NCBI GenBank assembly: GCA_964448675.1
Contig: CAYUZU010000028.1
Location: 7,620-71,619, forward strand
Reading direction: 5' to 3'
From: CAYUZU01 sp964448675
GTDB taxonomy: Bacteria; Planctomycetota; Phycisphaerae; UBA1845; Fen-1342
DNA: 64,000 bases
Positions 1 through 7,423 of this stretch are shown here, piece after piece (position 1 is the first letter of the stretch; each line of letters starts with the position of its first letter). The translations under genes and the position numbers were made by a program. A model generated the notes under the pieces. It searched no databases. It saw nothing but the letters and a program-made list of their open reading frames with translations, and had not been told where the DNA came from.

Positions 1-732
1 GCGATGGTGGGGCGGGCGTTTCTGATGATCTGTTACCCGGCGGCGATGGCGATGTGGGTGCCGCCGGCGCCGGTGATGGATGAGGCCAAGGCCGAGCTGG
101 CAGCGGACAAGGGTGTGGCCGTGAGTACGCTGTCGAGTGAAGAAGTCGACGCGATCACGACCGCGACGCCGTTGTATCAGGCCGCCAAGGTGTCGGAGTA
201 TGTGAGCAAGGCCAACGCGGAAGCGGACGCCGCCAAAAAGCAGGATCTGATGGCCAAGGCCGCGCAGATGCGCAGCGAGATGCCGGGCTTGTGGCGGTTG
301 GCGATCGGTACGGTCGGGGGTTGCATTGGCGAGAGCAGTGCGCTGTTGGCGCTGATTTGCGGGTTGTATTTGGTCTTGCGCGGGGTGGCGGATTGGCGGC
401 AGCCGCTGGCGTTGCTGGTGGTGGTGGTGGTGTTCGCGCTGGTTACGAACCTGATCGCGCCGGACCGCTTCCAGGGGCCGCTGTATCACCTGACCAGTGG
501 TGCGCTGATGTTTGGCGCGTTCTTCATTGCAACGGACTATGTGGGCGCACCGGTCAACCCGTGGGGTCGGCTGATTTTTGGCGCGGGCGTCGGACTGTTC
601 GTGATGCTGATTCGTGTCTTCGGCACGTATCCCGAGGGCGTGATGTTCGCGATTCTGATCATGAATTCGCTGACGCCGCTGCTGGAACGGATTACGACCC
701 CGGAGCCGTATGGCGGACATGTGAAGGCGTAG
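1..732 (+). CDS. rnfD: RnfD, ion-translocating Rnf complex membrane subunit (5' end outside window)
   Basis: C-terminal 243 codons of the RnfD/RsxD subunit of the Rnf ferredoxin:NAD+ oxidoreductase, a membrane complex that couples electron transfer to ion pumping. RnfD carries a covalently bound FMN. The visible DAITTATPL stretch (near residue 55 of the visible part) matches the flavinylation site, with the Thr of TATP as attachment point. Several hydrophobic segments follow, ending just after SLTPLLERI, as in RnfD. The reading frame is open to the left edge and the protein is about 100 residues short of the usual 330-350, so the true start lies upstream, with rnfC expected there (order CDGEAB). 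The family call is secure; the flavin Thr is inferred from the motif. Confidence 0.9.
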   Translation, partial: AMVGRAFLMICYPAAMAMWVPPAPVMDEAKAELAADKGVAVSTLSSEEVDAITTATPLYQAAKVSEYVSKANAEADAAKKQDLMAKAAQMRSEMPGLWRLAIGTVGGCIGESSALLALICGLYLVLRGVADWRQPLALLVVVVVFALVTNLIAPDRFQGPLYHLTSGALMFGAFFIATDYVGAPVNPWGRLIFGAGVGLFVMLIRVFGTYPEGVMFAILIMNSLTPLLERITTPEPYGGHVKA

Positions 733-792
733 CGGAGCGCGACGAAGCGGGATCCGGGATCTGGAACGGGATTGAGGGATTGAGAAGAAGTG

Positions 793-812
793 TAGGGCGG
801 GTTTCACCCGCC
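793..812. repeat. REP-like palindrome, copy 1
   Basis: TAGGGCGGGTTTCACCCGCC contains a 7-bp stem (GGCGGGT at 796-802 and ACCCGCC at 806-812) with a 3-base loop. An inverted copy lies at 1577-1596. Both sit in Rnf intergenic gaps beside heptanucleotide repeats, which is how REP/BIME-type elements are often placed. Confidence 0.65.
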
Positions 813-817
813 GGACA

Positions 818-888
818 CTGACAACCGAGATCTGAGGACTGACAACTATCTGGCTGATAGCTGACAGCGGAAAGCTGAGAGCTCGCTT
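818..888 (+). repeat. heptanucleotide-period repeat array ending at the rnfG start
   Basis: The gap between rnfD and rnfG is built from successive 7-base units beginning with C: CTGACAA, CCGAGAT, CTGAGGA, CTGACAA, one 8-base unit, CTGATAG, CTGACAG, CGGAAAG, CTGAGAG, CTCGCTT, then the rnfG ATG. The units differ in sequence while the period is kept. The array fills the place where a Shine-Dalgarno would be, so rnfG has no clear one. Confidence 0.7.
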
Positions 889-1467
889 ATGAAGAAGTTC
901 GTGGACGAATCGTGGCTGGTTTTGGCGATGGGGGTGGTTTTTGCGCTGCTGCTGGCCGGGACGCAGCAGGTCATGCGGCCGCAGATCGACGCCAACGAGC
1001 AAGCGGAATTGATGTCGTCGATTGTCGAGGTCGTGCCGGACATGGATCCCGACAGCACGCCCGAGGCGGTCGAGATCGAGGGTGTGAAGGCGAGCGTCTA
1101 TCGTTGTGCGGCGGCGGACGGGTCGCTGGCGGGGTGGGCGGTCGAGGCGGAGGGCACCGGCTTCATCGACAAGATCTCGATCGTGGTGGGGCTGACGGCG
1201 AGCGGCGACGAGATCACTGGCGTGAAGACGGTGAAGCACCTCGAAACGCCGGGGCTGGGGAACAAGATCGACACCAAGGGCGAAGAGAATTTCTATCCGC
1301 TGCAATACGCCGGCAAGCCGACGGTCGAGCCCATGAAGCTGGTGAAGGGGGAGGCGACGGGGGCGGACGAGATTCAGGCGATCACGGGGGCGACGTATTC
1401 GAGCCAGTACGTGATGGACATCGTCAATCGCGTGATCGAGCAGGTGGTGCCGAGACTACCTGAATGA
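889..1467 (+). CDS. rnfG: RnfG, FMN-binding subunit of the Rnf complex
   Basis: 192-residue RnfG/RsxG. One N-terminal membrane anchor (about residues 8-25) is followed by an extracytoplasmic FMN-binding domain. The ITGATYSS motif supplies the Thr (T169) to which FMN is covalently attached, matching the family SGAT-[ST] consensus. The HLETPGLG stretch before it is also typical. The ATG at 889 gives the usual length and N-terminus, although no strong ribosome-binding site precedes it because a heptanucleotide repeat array runs up to the start codon. Lies between rnfD and rnfE, separated from each by 150-175 bases of repeats, unusually long gaps for an rnf operon. Confidence 0.93.
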   Translation: MKKFVDESWLVLAMGVVFALLLAGTQQVMRPQIDANEQAELMSSIVEVVPDMDPDSTPEAVEIEGVKASVYRCAAADGSLAGWAVEAEGTGFIDKISIVVGLTASGDEITGVKTVKHLETPGLGNKIDTKGEENFYPLQYAGKPTVEPMKLVKGEATGADEIQAITGATYSSQYVMDIVNRVIEQVVPRLPE

Positions 1468-1502
1468 TGAATAGCGAATAGCGAATGAAGAGAAGTGACG
1501 AA
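1461..1502 (+). repeat. heptanucleotide-period repeat overlapping the rnfG stop
   Basis: Units TGAATGA, TGAATAG, CGAATAG, CGAATGA, AGAGAAG, TGACGAA run head to tail from the last codons of rnfG into the gap. The period is 7 bases, so the array extends into coding sequence by one unit. A GGGACTGAGGGATTGAGAAG stretch just downstream (1504-1523) is nearly identical to one at 769-788 after rnfD. Confidence 0.6.
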
Positions 1503-1550
1503 GGGACTGAGGGATTGAGAAGACGCGCACGGCACAGCGTCTCGATTCGG

Positions 1551-1638
1551 CTGAGGGCTGAGAGCTGACGGCTAGCGGCGGGTAGAACCCGCCCTACTGG
1601 GAACTGATAACTGATAACTGGTAACTGAAGACTGACCC
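1551..1638 (+). repeat. heptanucleotide-period repeat array interrupted by a REP-like palindrome
   Basis: Units CTGAGGG, CTGAGAG, CTGACGG, CTAGCGG lead into the palindrome GGCGGGTAGAACCCGCC (1577-1593). Units CTGGGAA, CTGATAA, CTGATAA, CTGGTAA, CTGAAGA, CTGACCC follow, then ATT and the rnfE ATG. The palindrome plus flanking CTAC is the reverse complement, with two loop changes, of the copy at 793-812. Confidence 0.75.
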
Positions 1639-1641
1639 ATT

Positions 1642-2298
1642 ATGCCTGCTGAAACATCCAATCTGACGCAGTTCAAGTCCGGGATCCTGGACAACAACCC
1701 GGTGCTGGTGCAGCTCTTGGGCATGTGCCCGATGCTGGCGATCACCAACTCGCTGGAAAACGCCCTGGTGATGGGGGCGGCCGCGACGTTCGTCGTGGTG
1801 ATGAGCAACCTGATCACCAGCGTTTTGCGGCATCAGATCAAGCCCCACGTGCGGATCCTGATCTTCACGCTGACGATCGCGACGTTCGTGACCATCGCGG
1901 ACCTGACGCTGAAGGCGTACGCTTTTGAGGTCAGCAAGCAGCTCGGGGCGTTCATTCCGCTGATCATCGTGAACTGCATGATCATCTGCCGGGCGGAGGT
2001 CGTGGCGATCAAGAACGGCCTGAGCAAGTCGCTGGCCGATGCGCTGGGCATCGGGGTGGGCTTCACGCTGGCGCTGAGCATTCTGGGGGTGATTCGCGAG
2101 ATTCTGGGGTCGGGCTCGCTGACGCTGCCGTTCGCGTTGCCGGGGATGGCCAGCAAGAAGATCTTCGAGCTGCCCGCGGGGTTCGATCCGCATGCCTGGA
2201 TCATCATGATTCTGCCGCCGGGGGCGTTCCTGACGCTGGGGGTCGTGGTCGGGGTGGTGAATTACTTCCGGCAGCGCGGCGAAAAGGGAGGTGCGTAG
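1642..2298 (+). CDS. rnfE: RnfE, integral membrane subunit of the Rnf complex
   Basis: 218-residue polytopic membrane protein of the RnfE/RsxE (NqrD-like) family. The N-terminal stretch with NNPVLVQLLGMCPMLA and the central IVNCMIICRAE segment are hallmark sequences; their Cys residues correspond to those that hold the intramembrane Fe-S site shared with RnfA. About six transmembrane helices are visible. Length is normal. The ATG at 1642 follows a heptanucleotide repeat without an obvious ribosome-binding site. Its stop (2296-2298) directly abuts the rnfA start, implying tight co-translation. It forms the ion-conducting core with RnfA and RnfD. Confidence 0.94.
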   Translation: MPAETSNLTQFKSGILDNNPVLVQLLGMCPMLAITNSLENALVMGAAATFVVVMSNLITSVLRHQIKPHVRILIFTLTIATFVTIADLTLKAYAFEVSKQLGAFIPLIIVNCMIICRAEVVAIKNGLSKSLADALGIGVGFTLALSILGVIREILGSGSLTLPFALPGMASKKIFELPAGFDPHAWIIMILPPGAFLTLGVVVGVVNYFRQRGEKGGA

Positions 2299-2925
2299 AT
2301 GGAAGGCGTGACCATCGGCAGCATCATGGGCGTTTTTCTCGGCGTCGTGCTGGTGAACAACCTGGTGTTCCAGGGGTTTCTCGGCATCTGCCCGTTTCTG
2401 GGCGTGTCGCGCAAAGTTGACATGGCGTTCGGCATGGGCTGCGCGGTGACGTTCGTCATCACGATGGCCGGCGTGATCACCTGGGCGATCATGCACCTGA
2501 TCCTGCACCCGCTGGGGGCGAATCTGCTGGGGGACAAGCTGGCCCTGAACTTCCTGCAGTACGTCGCGTTCATCATGGTGATCGCGTCGATGGTGCAGCT
2601 GGTCGAGATGTACCTCAAGAAGTTCTTCCCGCCGCTGTATACCGCCTTGGGCGTGTTCCTGCCGCTGATTACGACCAACTGCGCGATTCTGGGCGCGTGC
2701 CTCTATATCTATATGAAAGACGAGACGCAGGCGTTCCTGCCGGCCCTGACCTACGCCTTCGGCGGTGGGATCGGTTTCATGGTGGCGATCTGCATCATGG
2801 CCGGCATTCGCGAGCATATCCGCTTCAGCGATGTGCCGCGGCCATTGCAGGGCGCGGGGATCACGCTGCTCGTGGCGGGGATTCTGGCGCTGGCGTTCAC
2901 CGGCTTCACCGGGATCGGAAAATAG
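2299..2925 (+). CDS. rnfA: RnfA, integral membrane subunit of the Rnf complex
   Basis: 208-residue RnfA/RsxA (NqrE-like) protein with about six transmembrane helices. The N-terminal NNLVFQGFLGICPFLGVS and the central ITTNCAILGACL segment carry the two conserved Cys regions matching those in RnfE, with which it pairs pseudo-symmetrically around a membrane Fe-S cluster. The ATG at 2299 follows the rnfE stop with no spacer and is preceded by a good GGGAGG ribosome-binding site at 2286-2291 within rnfE. Length is typical. The gene order E-A-B agrees with the clostridial and planctomycete type rnfCDGEAB operon. Confidence 0.95.
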   Translation: MEGVTIGSIMGVFLGVVLVNNLVFQGFLGICPFLGVSRKVDMAFGMGCAVTFVITMAGVITWAIMHLILHPLGANLLGDKLALNFLQYVAFIMVIASMVQLVEMYLKKFFPPLYTALGVFLPLITTNCAILGACLYIYMKDETQAFLPALTYAFGGGIGFMVAICIMAGIREHIRFSDVPRPLQGAGITLLVAGILALAFTGFTGIGK

Positions 2926-2967
2926 CCCGATACGCGAATAAGATCCGTTGGATACGGAGATGTGAAT

Positions 2968-3825
2968 ATGTCCATCGTCATGGCTGCGATCGTGTTGTTC
3001 GCGTTGACGCTCGTCTTCGCCACGTTGCTGGGCGTGGCCAAGGAGAAGCTGCGCGTCGACGAGGATCCCCGAATCGAGGAAGTGAACGAGGCCCTGCCGG
3101 CGGCGAATTGCGGCGGGTGCGGCTATGCCGGCTGTGCCGATTTCGCCAAGGCCGTGGTCGAGGGGCGGGCGGCGTGTGACGGCTGCCCCGTGGGCGGGTC
3201 CGAGACGGCGTCGCGGATTGCCGACATTCTCGGGATTGAAGTGGTCGAAACCGCGCCGTATCGCGTCGTCGTTCATTGTGGTGCGAAGACCGAGGACAAG
3301 CTCGGCGTGGTGCCGTACGACGGCGTCGAGAGCTGTGTCGAGGCCAACGTCGTCGGCGTGACGCAGGCCTGCACGTATGGCTGCCTGGGCTATGGTGATT
3401 GTGCGGCGAGCTGTCCGTTCGACGCCCTGCACATGGTCGAAGGCAAGCCGATCGTCGACTACGACAAGTGCACCGGCTGCGGGGCGTGCGTGGAGGCCTG
3501 TCCGCGGAACCTGATCGAGAAGATCCCGTTCAAGAAGGATCAGATGCTGGTGGTGGCCTGTGCCAACCGCGAGCCGGCCAAGGCGGTCAAGGCCGTCTGC
3601 AAGGTCGGCTGCATCGGCTGCAAGATGTGCCAGCGGCTGGCCCCGGACGTCTTCGCGGTCGACAACAACGTCGCACGCATCGACTACGACAAGTATGAGG
3701 GCGAAGAGAGCGAGGAGCTCAAGAAGGTGCTGGACAAGTGTCCGGCCGAGGTGCTGCTGTACTTCGGCAAGCCCAAGCCCGAGTATGCCGAGCAACTGGC
3801 CGCCGAGGAGGCCACCGCCAGGTAA
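2968..3825 (+). CDS. rnfB: RnfB, Fe-S electron-entry subunit of the Rnf complex
   Basis: About 285 residues. An N-terminal membrane anchor (residues 4-23) is followed by the RnfB [4Fe-4S] domain, with C48, C51, C56 and C70/C73 in NCGGCGYAGC...CDGC. Two ferredoxin-type clusters come next (CTYGCLGYGDCAASCP and CTGCGACVEACP). A further Cys group (CKVGCIGCKMC) has Ala-Pro where a classical CxxxCP motif ends, plus a late Lys-Cys-Pro. RnfB receives electrons from ferredoxin and passes them to the membrane subunits. An in-frame GTG lies at 2962, but GGAG at 2956-2959 is only two bases from it and eight from the ATG at 2968, so the ATG is chosen. Last gene of the operon. Confidence 0.94.
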   Translation: MSIVMAAIVLFALTLVFATLLGVAKEKLRVDEDPRIEEVNEALPAANCGGCGYAGCADFAKAVVEGRAACDGCPVGGSETASRIADILGIEVVETAPYRVVVHCGAKTEDKLGVVPYDGVESCVEANVVGVTQACTYGCLGYGDCAASCPFDALHMVEGKPIVDYDKCTGCGACVEACPRNLIEKIPFKKDQMLVVACANREPAKAVKAVCKVGCIGCKMCQRLAPDVFAVDNNVARIDYDKYEGEESEELKKVLDKCPAEVLLYFGKPKPEYAEQLAAEEATAR

Positions 3826-4032
3826 GCGCGGACCGACGCGCCGCCATGCGTGGGCACTTGCGGACACGTCCGGCGCCGCGGCGTTTTGCGTCGGGTGCGG
3901 ACCTGTGGGGGGAGCGGTTTCGGCGGCGGGCTGCGGGGGGGTTCGTTCCGGTCGATCACGATTCAGGCGGGCGCTCCCGGCCTGCCGGCCCGCGTCACGT
4001 CCGCTATGATAGGGGCAGTCGTGGAGGTGACC

Positions 4033-4461
4033 GTGTGCGACGGACTGAACGGATCGGGAGAAGCGCCGGGGCCCGAATCGACGCTGCGCGCGGCCCCGCC
4101 GGGGGAGACCTGGTGGCAGCGGGCCGTGCTGTATCCGAGCGCCTATGGCTGGTACGTGTTCCTGTCGGCCATTGACCTGATGTTCACCTGGATCATCCTG
4201 CATGTGGATGGGCGCGAGATGAACGCGATCGCGGATTGGGTGATTTCGCGTTACAACGTACGCGGACTGATTCTCTACAAGTTTCTCATCGTGATGACCG
4301 TCGTGACGATTTGTGAAACGGTCGGGCGGGCGAATGCGGGGCTGGGTGCGAAGCTGGCTCGCTGGGCGGTGCTGCTGAGTGCATTCCCGGTGATTATCGG
4401 CGCGGTGTTTCTGTTGCTGGTCGTGCTGGAACTGCACACGGTTCCGCCGGAGGCGGGCTAG
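4033..4461 (+). CDS. small membrane protein, DUF5658-like
   Basis: 142-residue protein with a hydrophilic N-terminus and about three transmembrane helices. The first helix contains SAIDLMFTWIIL, followed by an extracellular loop with DGREMNAIADW. The Asp/Thr-rich first helix plus the E-x-N-x-IA loop resembles DUF5658 membrane proteins of unknown function. The frame is open from 3850, but the upstream part encodes Arg/Gly-rich shadow sequence. GGAGG at 4023-4027 places the start at GTG 4033 with a 5-base spacer. A TATGAT hexamer at 4004-4009 could be a -10 element. Stands between rnfB and thiE on the same strand; no role can be inferred from that. Confidence 0.7.
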   Translation: MCDGLNGSGEAPGPESTLRAAPPGETWWQRAVLYPSAYGWYVFLSAIDLMFTWIILHVDGREMNAIADWVISRYNVRGLILYKFLIVMTVVTICETVGRANAGLGAKLARWAVLLSAFPVIIGAVFLLLVVLELHTVPPEAG

Positions 4462-4482
4462 GTCGCGAGGTGCCGGGAGCCG

Positions 4483-5520
4483 GTGGCGCAGCGAGACGTG
4501 TATCGCATTCTGGACGCCAATCTCAACCGCGTGCGCGAGACGTTGCGGGTGATCGAGGATCATGCGCGGTTCGTGCTGGATGACGCCGCGGCGGCGCTGC
4601 GCGTCAAGGAGTGCCGCCACAGCTTGCGCGAGATCGTGGCGGCGCTGGATGCCGATGAACTCCTCGCGGCCCGCGATATCGTTGGCGATGTCGGTCGCGA
4701 GACCAAGACGCCGGGGGAACTGACGCGTGCGGCGACCGAAGACGTGGCCCGGGCGGCGTTCGGGCGGCTGGCCGAGGCGACGCGCGTCCTGGGCGAGTAC
4801 GCGAAGCTGGTATCGCCGCCGGCGGCGGCGGCGGCCGAGCGCCTGCGCTATCGCGGTTATGCGCTCGAGCAGCACGTCGTGTTGCGGAGTGATCGCTGTC
4901 GGCGGCTGCGCGCGGCAGGCGTGTACGTGCTGTTGACCGAGGCGCTGTGTGCCGGGCCGTGGCTGGCGACGGCGGAGGCGGCGATTCGCGGCGGCGCGGG
5001 TTGCATCCAGTTGCGCGAGAAGTCGCTGGCCGACGGCGACCTCCTGCGACGCGCGCACGCGCTGCGCGAGCTGACGGCGGCGCACGGTGTTCTGCTGGCA
5101 ATCAATGATCGGCCGGACATTGCCCGGCTGGTCGGGGCGGATATCGTGCATGTTGGTCAGGAGGACCTGGCGGTGTGCGATGTGCGGCACGTCGCGGGCG
5201 GGGCCGCGCTCGTCGGCCGGAGCACGCACACGGTGGCGCAACTCACCGCGGCGTTGGACGAAGAGCCGGATTATGTCGCGGTCGGCCCCATGTATCAGAG
5301 CATCACCAAACCGCAGGACCAGATCGCAGGGCCGGCGACGTTGGCGGCGGCACGTGAGCGGACACCGCTGCCGCTGGTGGCGATCGGTGGCATCACGGCG
5401 CAGAACGCCCGCGCGGTGTGGGCGGCCGGCGCGGATTGCCTGGCGGTGTGTGGCGAGGTGATCGGGTCGGCGGATCCGGCGGCAGCGGTGCGGGCGCTGC
5501 TGGCGGAGGTGTCGTCGTGA
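4483..5520 (+). CDS. thiE: thiamine-phosphate synthase with N-terminal ThiD2-like domain
   Basis: 345 residues in two parts. Residues 1-130 form an all-helical domain beginning RILDANLNRVRETLRVIED, the N-terminal extension found on ThiE of planctomycetes and cyanobacteria. Residues 140-345 are the ThiE (TenI-fold) barrel with IQLREKS, INDRPDIA, HVGQEDL, VGRSTHT, VAVGPMYQS and VAIGGIT phosphate-binding motifs. The barrel joins HMP-pyrophosphate to thiazole phosphate, giving thiamine phosphate. The GTG start at 4483 follows GGGAG at 4475-4479. The stop overlaps the GTG of the next gene (GTGA at 5517-5520), so the two are translationally coupled. No TPP riboswitch was recognised upstream. Confidence 0.9.
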   Translation: MAQRDVYRILDANLNRVRETLRVIEDHARFVLDDAAAALRVKECRHSLREIVAALDADELLAARDIVGDVGRETKTPGELTRAATEDVARAAFGRLAEATRVLGEYAKLVSPPAAAAAERLRYRGYALEQHVVLRSDRCRRLRAAGVYVLLTEALCAGPWLATAEAAIRGGAGCIQLREKSLADGDLLRRAHALRELTAAHGVLLAINDRPDIARLVGADIVHVGQEDLAVCDVRHVAGGAALVGRSTHTVAQLTAALDEEPDYVAVGPMYQSITKPQDQIAGPATLAAARERTPLPLVAIGGITAQNARAVWAAGADCLAVCGEVIGSADPAAAVRALLAEVSS

Positions 5521-6332
5521 GTGGCACACGCGACCGGCTGGACGAGATTCGCGCGGCCCGCCGGGCGGACCCACGACGGCCGGTGGCACAGGCCGTGCCC
5601 GTCGCGAAGCCGATCGCCGACGTGCTGGGGGGCCGTGAGCAGCGGTACGGTCGTGGCGCCTGCTGGTGGGTTGAGACGCCTTTTGCGCGGGTTTGTGAGC
5701 ACGCGTCTACGCTGTCGGCGACGCTGGCGCAGCCGCTGCAATGGCCGGGTACGCGCAGCGCGTCTGCGTCGATCGATCCGCAACGGGCGCTGGTGGTCGA
5801 TATCGAGACGGGGGGGTTTGCGGGGACGCCGGTGTTTCTGATCGGCGTCGTGCTGCTCGATCAGCGGCCGTTGCGGGTGGTGCAACTGCTGGCCCGGGAT
5901 TACCCGGAGGAGGAGGCGATCCTGCACGGGCTGCAAGCACTGGCGGCGGAGCGCGACACGTGGGTCACGTTCAACGGCAAGAGCTTTGACGAGCCGTTCC
6001 TGCAGGACCGGGCCGTGCTGCACCGGGTGCCGTTGACGCGGTCGCGCGTGCACGTCGACGTGCTGCACGCGGCGCGGCGGCGTTGGCGCGGGGCGTTGCC
6101 GAACTGTCGGCTGGGGACGCTGGAGGAGCGGATCCTGGGCCGGCCGCGGGTGGGGGACGTGCCGAGCAGCGAGGTGCCGGGCCTGTTTCATCATTTCATC
6201 CACACGCGCAACGCGGGGCCGCTGCGCGGCGTGCTGGAGCACAATCGGATTGATCTCGTGTCGTCGACCGAGTTGCTGGTGCGGCTGGCGGCGGACGGTG
6301 CGTCATCGGCGAAGCACGGGCGGCGGCGGTGA
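5517..6332 (+). CDS. RNase H-like domain protein (YprB-type 3'-5' exonuclease fold)
   Basis: About 271 residues. The C-terminal two-thirds is a DEDD-type RNase H-like domain: DIETGG supplies the first acidic pair, VTFNGKSFDEPFL the second motif, HVDVLHAARR and EHNRIDL the later acidic positions. This fits the YprB/RNase_H_2 group of predicted metal-dependent exonucleases. The GTG start at 5517 overlaps the thiE stop (GTGA) and follows GGAGG at 5505-5509. The N-terminal 80 residues are basic and unrecognised. Substrate unknown. Pairing with thiE looks like chance operon sharing. Confidence 0.8.
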   Translation: MSGTRDRLDEIRAARRADPRRPVAQAVPVAKPIADVLGGREQRYGRGACWWVETPFARVCEHASTLSATLAQPLQWPGTRSASASIDPQRALVVDIETGGFAGTPVFLIGVVLLDQRPLRVVQLLARDYPEEEAILHGLQALAAERDTWVTFNGKSFDEPFLQDRAVLHRVPLTRSRVHVDVLHAARRRWRGALPNCRLGTLEERILGRPRVGDVPSSEVPGLFHHFIHTRNAGPLRGVLEHNRIDLVSSTELLVRLAADGASSAKHGRRR

Positions 6333-6353
6333 GCTGGGGCGCCCGGAGCGCGG

Positions 6354-6399
6354 GCGCAAGAAACTGGTCCGCTCCGGGTGGGGAGTCCCGGAGCGGACC
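6354..6399 (-). terminator. Rho-independent terminator of the PEP-CTERM gene
   Basis: A perfect 13-bp stem (6366-6378 with 6387-6399, 8-base loop) lies just past the stop of the minus-strand gene. Read on the minus strand it is followed by AGTTTCTTGCGCCC, a short T-rich tail. The same tail, TTTCTTGCGC or TTCTTCTTGCGC, follows the hairpins at 15414-15442 and 60325-60371. Confidence 0.8.
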
Positions 6400-6440
6400 G
6401 CGGAGACGTGCGAAGAACGCGTCGTGTCCGGATCAGGCAA

Positions 6441-7061
6441 CTAACGGCGGCGGGAGATCAGGCCGCCCAACGTAATCAGCAAGAGCGAAGCGGGTTCGGG
6501 GGTGTAGCTCACGCCGAAGATACCGCCATCCTGGTACCAGGCATCGACAGTGTCGGGTTCGTCGTCGTAGCCTTCGAAGAACTCGATGTAGAGCTTGCCA
6601 TCGGGGATTTCAAAGTCGAGGTCCAGGTCGACCAGGTCGATGAGGCCGGCGCTGCTGTAGGGGGTCCAGACGCCGTTCGCAGCGAAGTTGTCGCCGGCCC
6701 CGGGGGCGAGCTCGACGCCATCGCCGTCGACGTTGAGGAAGGCGACGGTGGCTTCGGACAGCCAGCTCCCGCCGTAATCGCCGACGTCCATGGTCATGAG
6801 GGCGACTTCCCAGCCGATGCCGTCGACGGTCTCGCCCGGTGCGCCGAGGTCGATGACCCAGGTCACGTTATTCGGATCTTCGGGACCGTCCCAGCTGGGC
6901 AGGTCGCCGTTCTCGATGGTCAGGTTCTCGATGGCGCGGGTGACGGCGATCGAGTGGCCGCTGGCACGCGACAGCACGCTGCTGTTGCCTTGTTTGGCCG
7001 AGGCAGCGGCGGCGGCGAGCAGGACGACGCCGGCGATGGTGAGGTGGGCGATTCGCTTCAT
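6441..7061 (-). CDS. PEP-CTERM sorting-domain secreted protein
   Basis: 206-residue exported protein. A signal peptide (residues 1-22, ending ASAK) is followed by an acidic, beta-rich domain of unknown fold and a C-terminal sorting tail: the PEP motif TPEPASL, a short hydrophobic helix and a terminal Arg cluster (RRR). Such tails are processed by an exosortase and are common in planctomycetes with exopolysaccharide. The ATG at 7061 has a strong GGAGGAGA upstream (minus strand). A terminator with the TTTCTTGCGC tail follows. The core domain resembles the other PEP-CTERM protein at 60403-61119 only in general composition. Confidence 0.85.
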   Translation of the reverse strand: MKRIAHLTIAGVVLLAAAAASAKQGNSSVLSRASGHSIAVTRAIENLTIENGDLPSWDGPEDPNNVTWVIDLGAPGETVDGIGWEVALMTMDVGDYGGSWLSEATVAFLNVDGDGVELAPGAGDNFAANGVWTPYSSAGLIDLVDLDLDFEIPDGKLYIEFFEGYDDEPDTVDAWYQDGGIFGVSYTPEPASLLLITLGGLISRRR

Positions 7062-7423
7062 CTTCCGTCTCCTCCTATGGCAAGACGTTCGGTGATTGTC
7101 TGGCTGGCGGCCCGAGGGCCGACGCCGCGGTCTACTGTCTGTTGTTAAGCCGGCCGGCGGGGTCGTTTCCAGTTACCGCTGCGCAAAGCTCAGCCGTACG
7201 GGGACTTAGTGTGTGATGGCGCGTACTATGGGACGCCGCGGGAAGATTCGGCTTGCTGCAGGCGATTGTCCGGTAACGGCCGCGGGGGAGGCGGGGTGGC
7301 GCCGGGGCTTGTCTGATCAGGTGTTTCTCAGCAAGGCGGATTCCGGTGCGCGCCCCCGTGCAGTGGCGTGCGTTATCGGTTCTAATGCACAACCACTTCT
7401 CAACCGTCCGAAAGGAGGCACAC
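7062..7423. other. divergent intergenic region without a recognised gene
   Basis: 362 bases separate the divergent PEP-CTERM and thiolase-like genes, so both promoters should lie here. The only clear elements are the ribosome-binding sites: GGAGGAG on the minus strand next to 7061 and AAAGGAGG at 7411-7418. I see no convincing sigma-70 pair, repeat or structured RNA. Confidence 0.5.

Noticed and set aside
4462..4482. TPP riboswitch before thiE
   Set aside because: The gap is only 21 bases and no THI-box elements were seen in the preceding gene or gap.
1594..5589. 1331-codon open frame antisense to rnfE, rnfA, rnfB and thiE
   Set aside because: It is Arg/His/Gln/Pro-rich with no family motif and lies opposite genes with clear motifs; high GC removes stop codons from the complementary frame.
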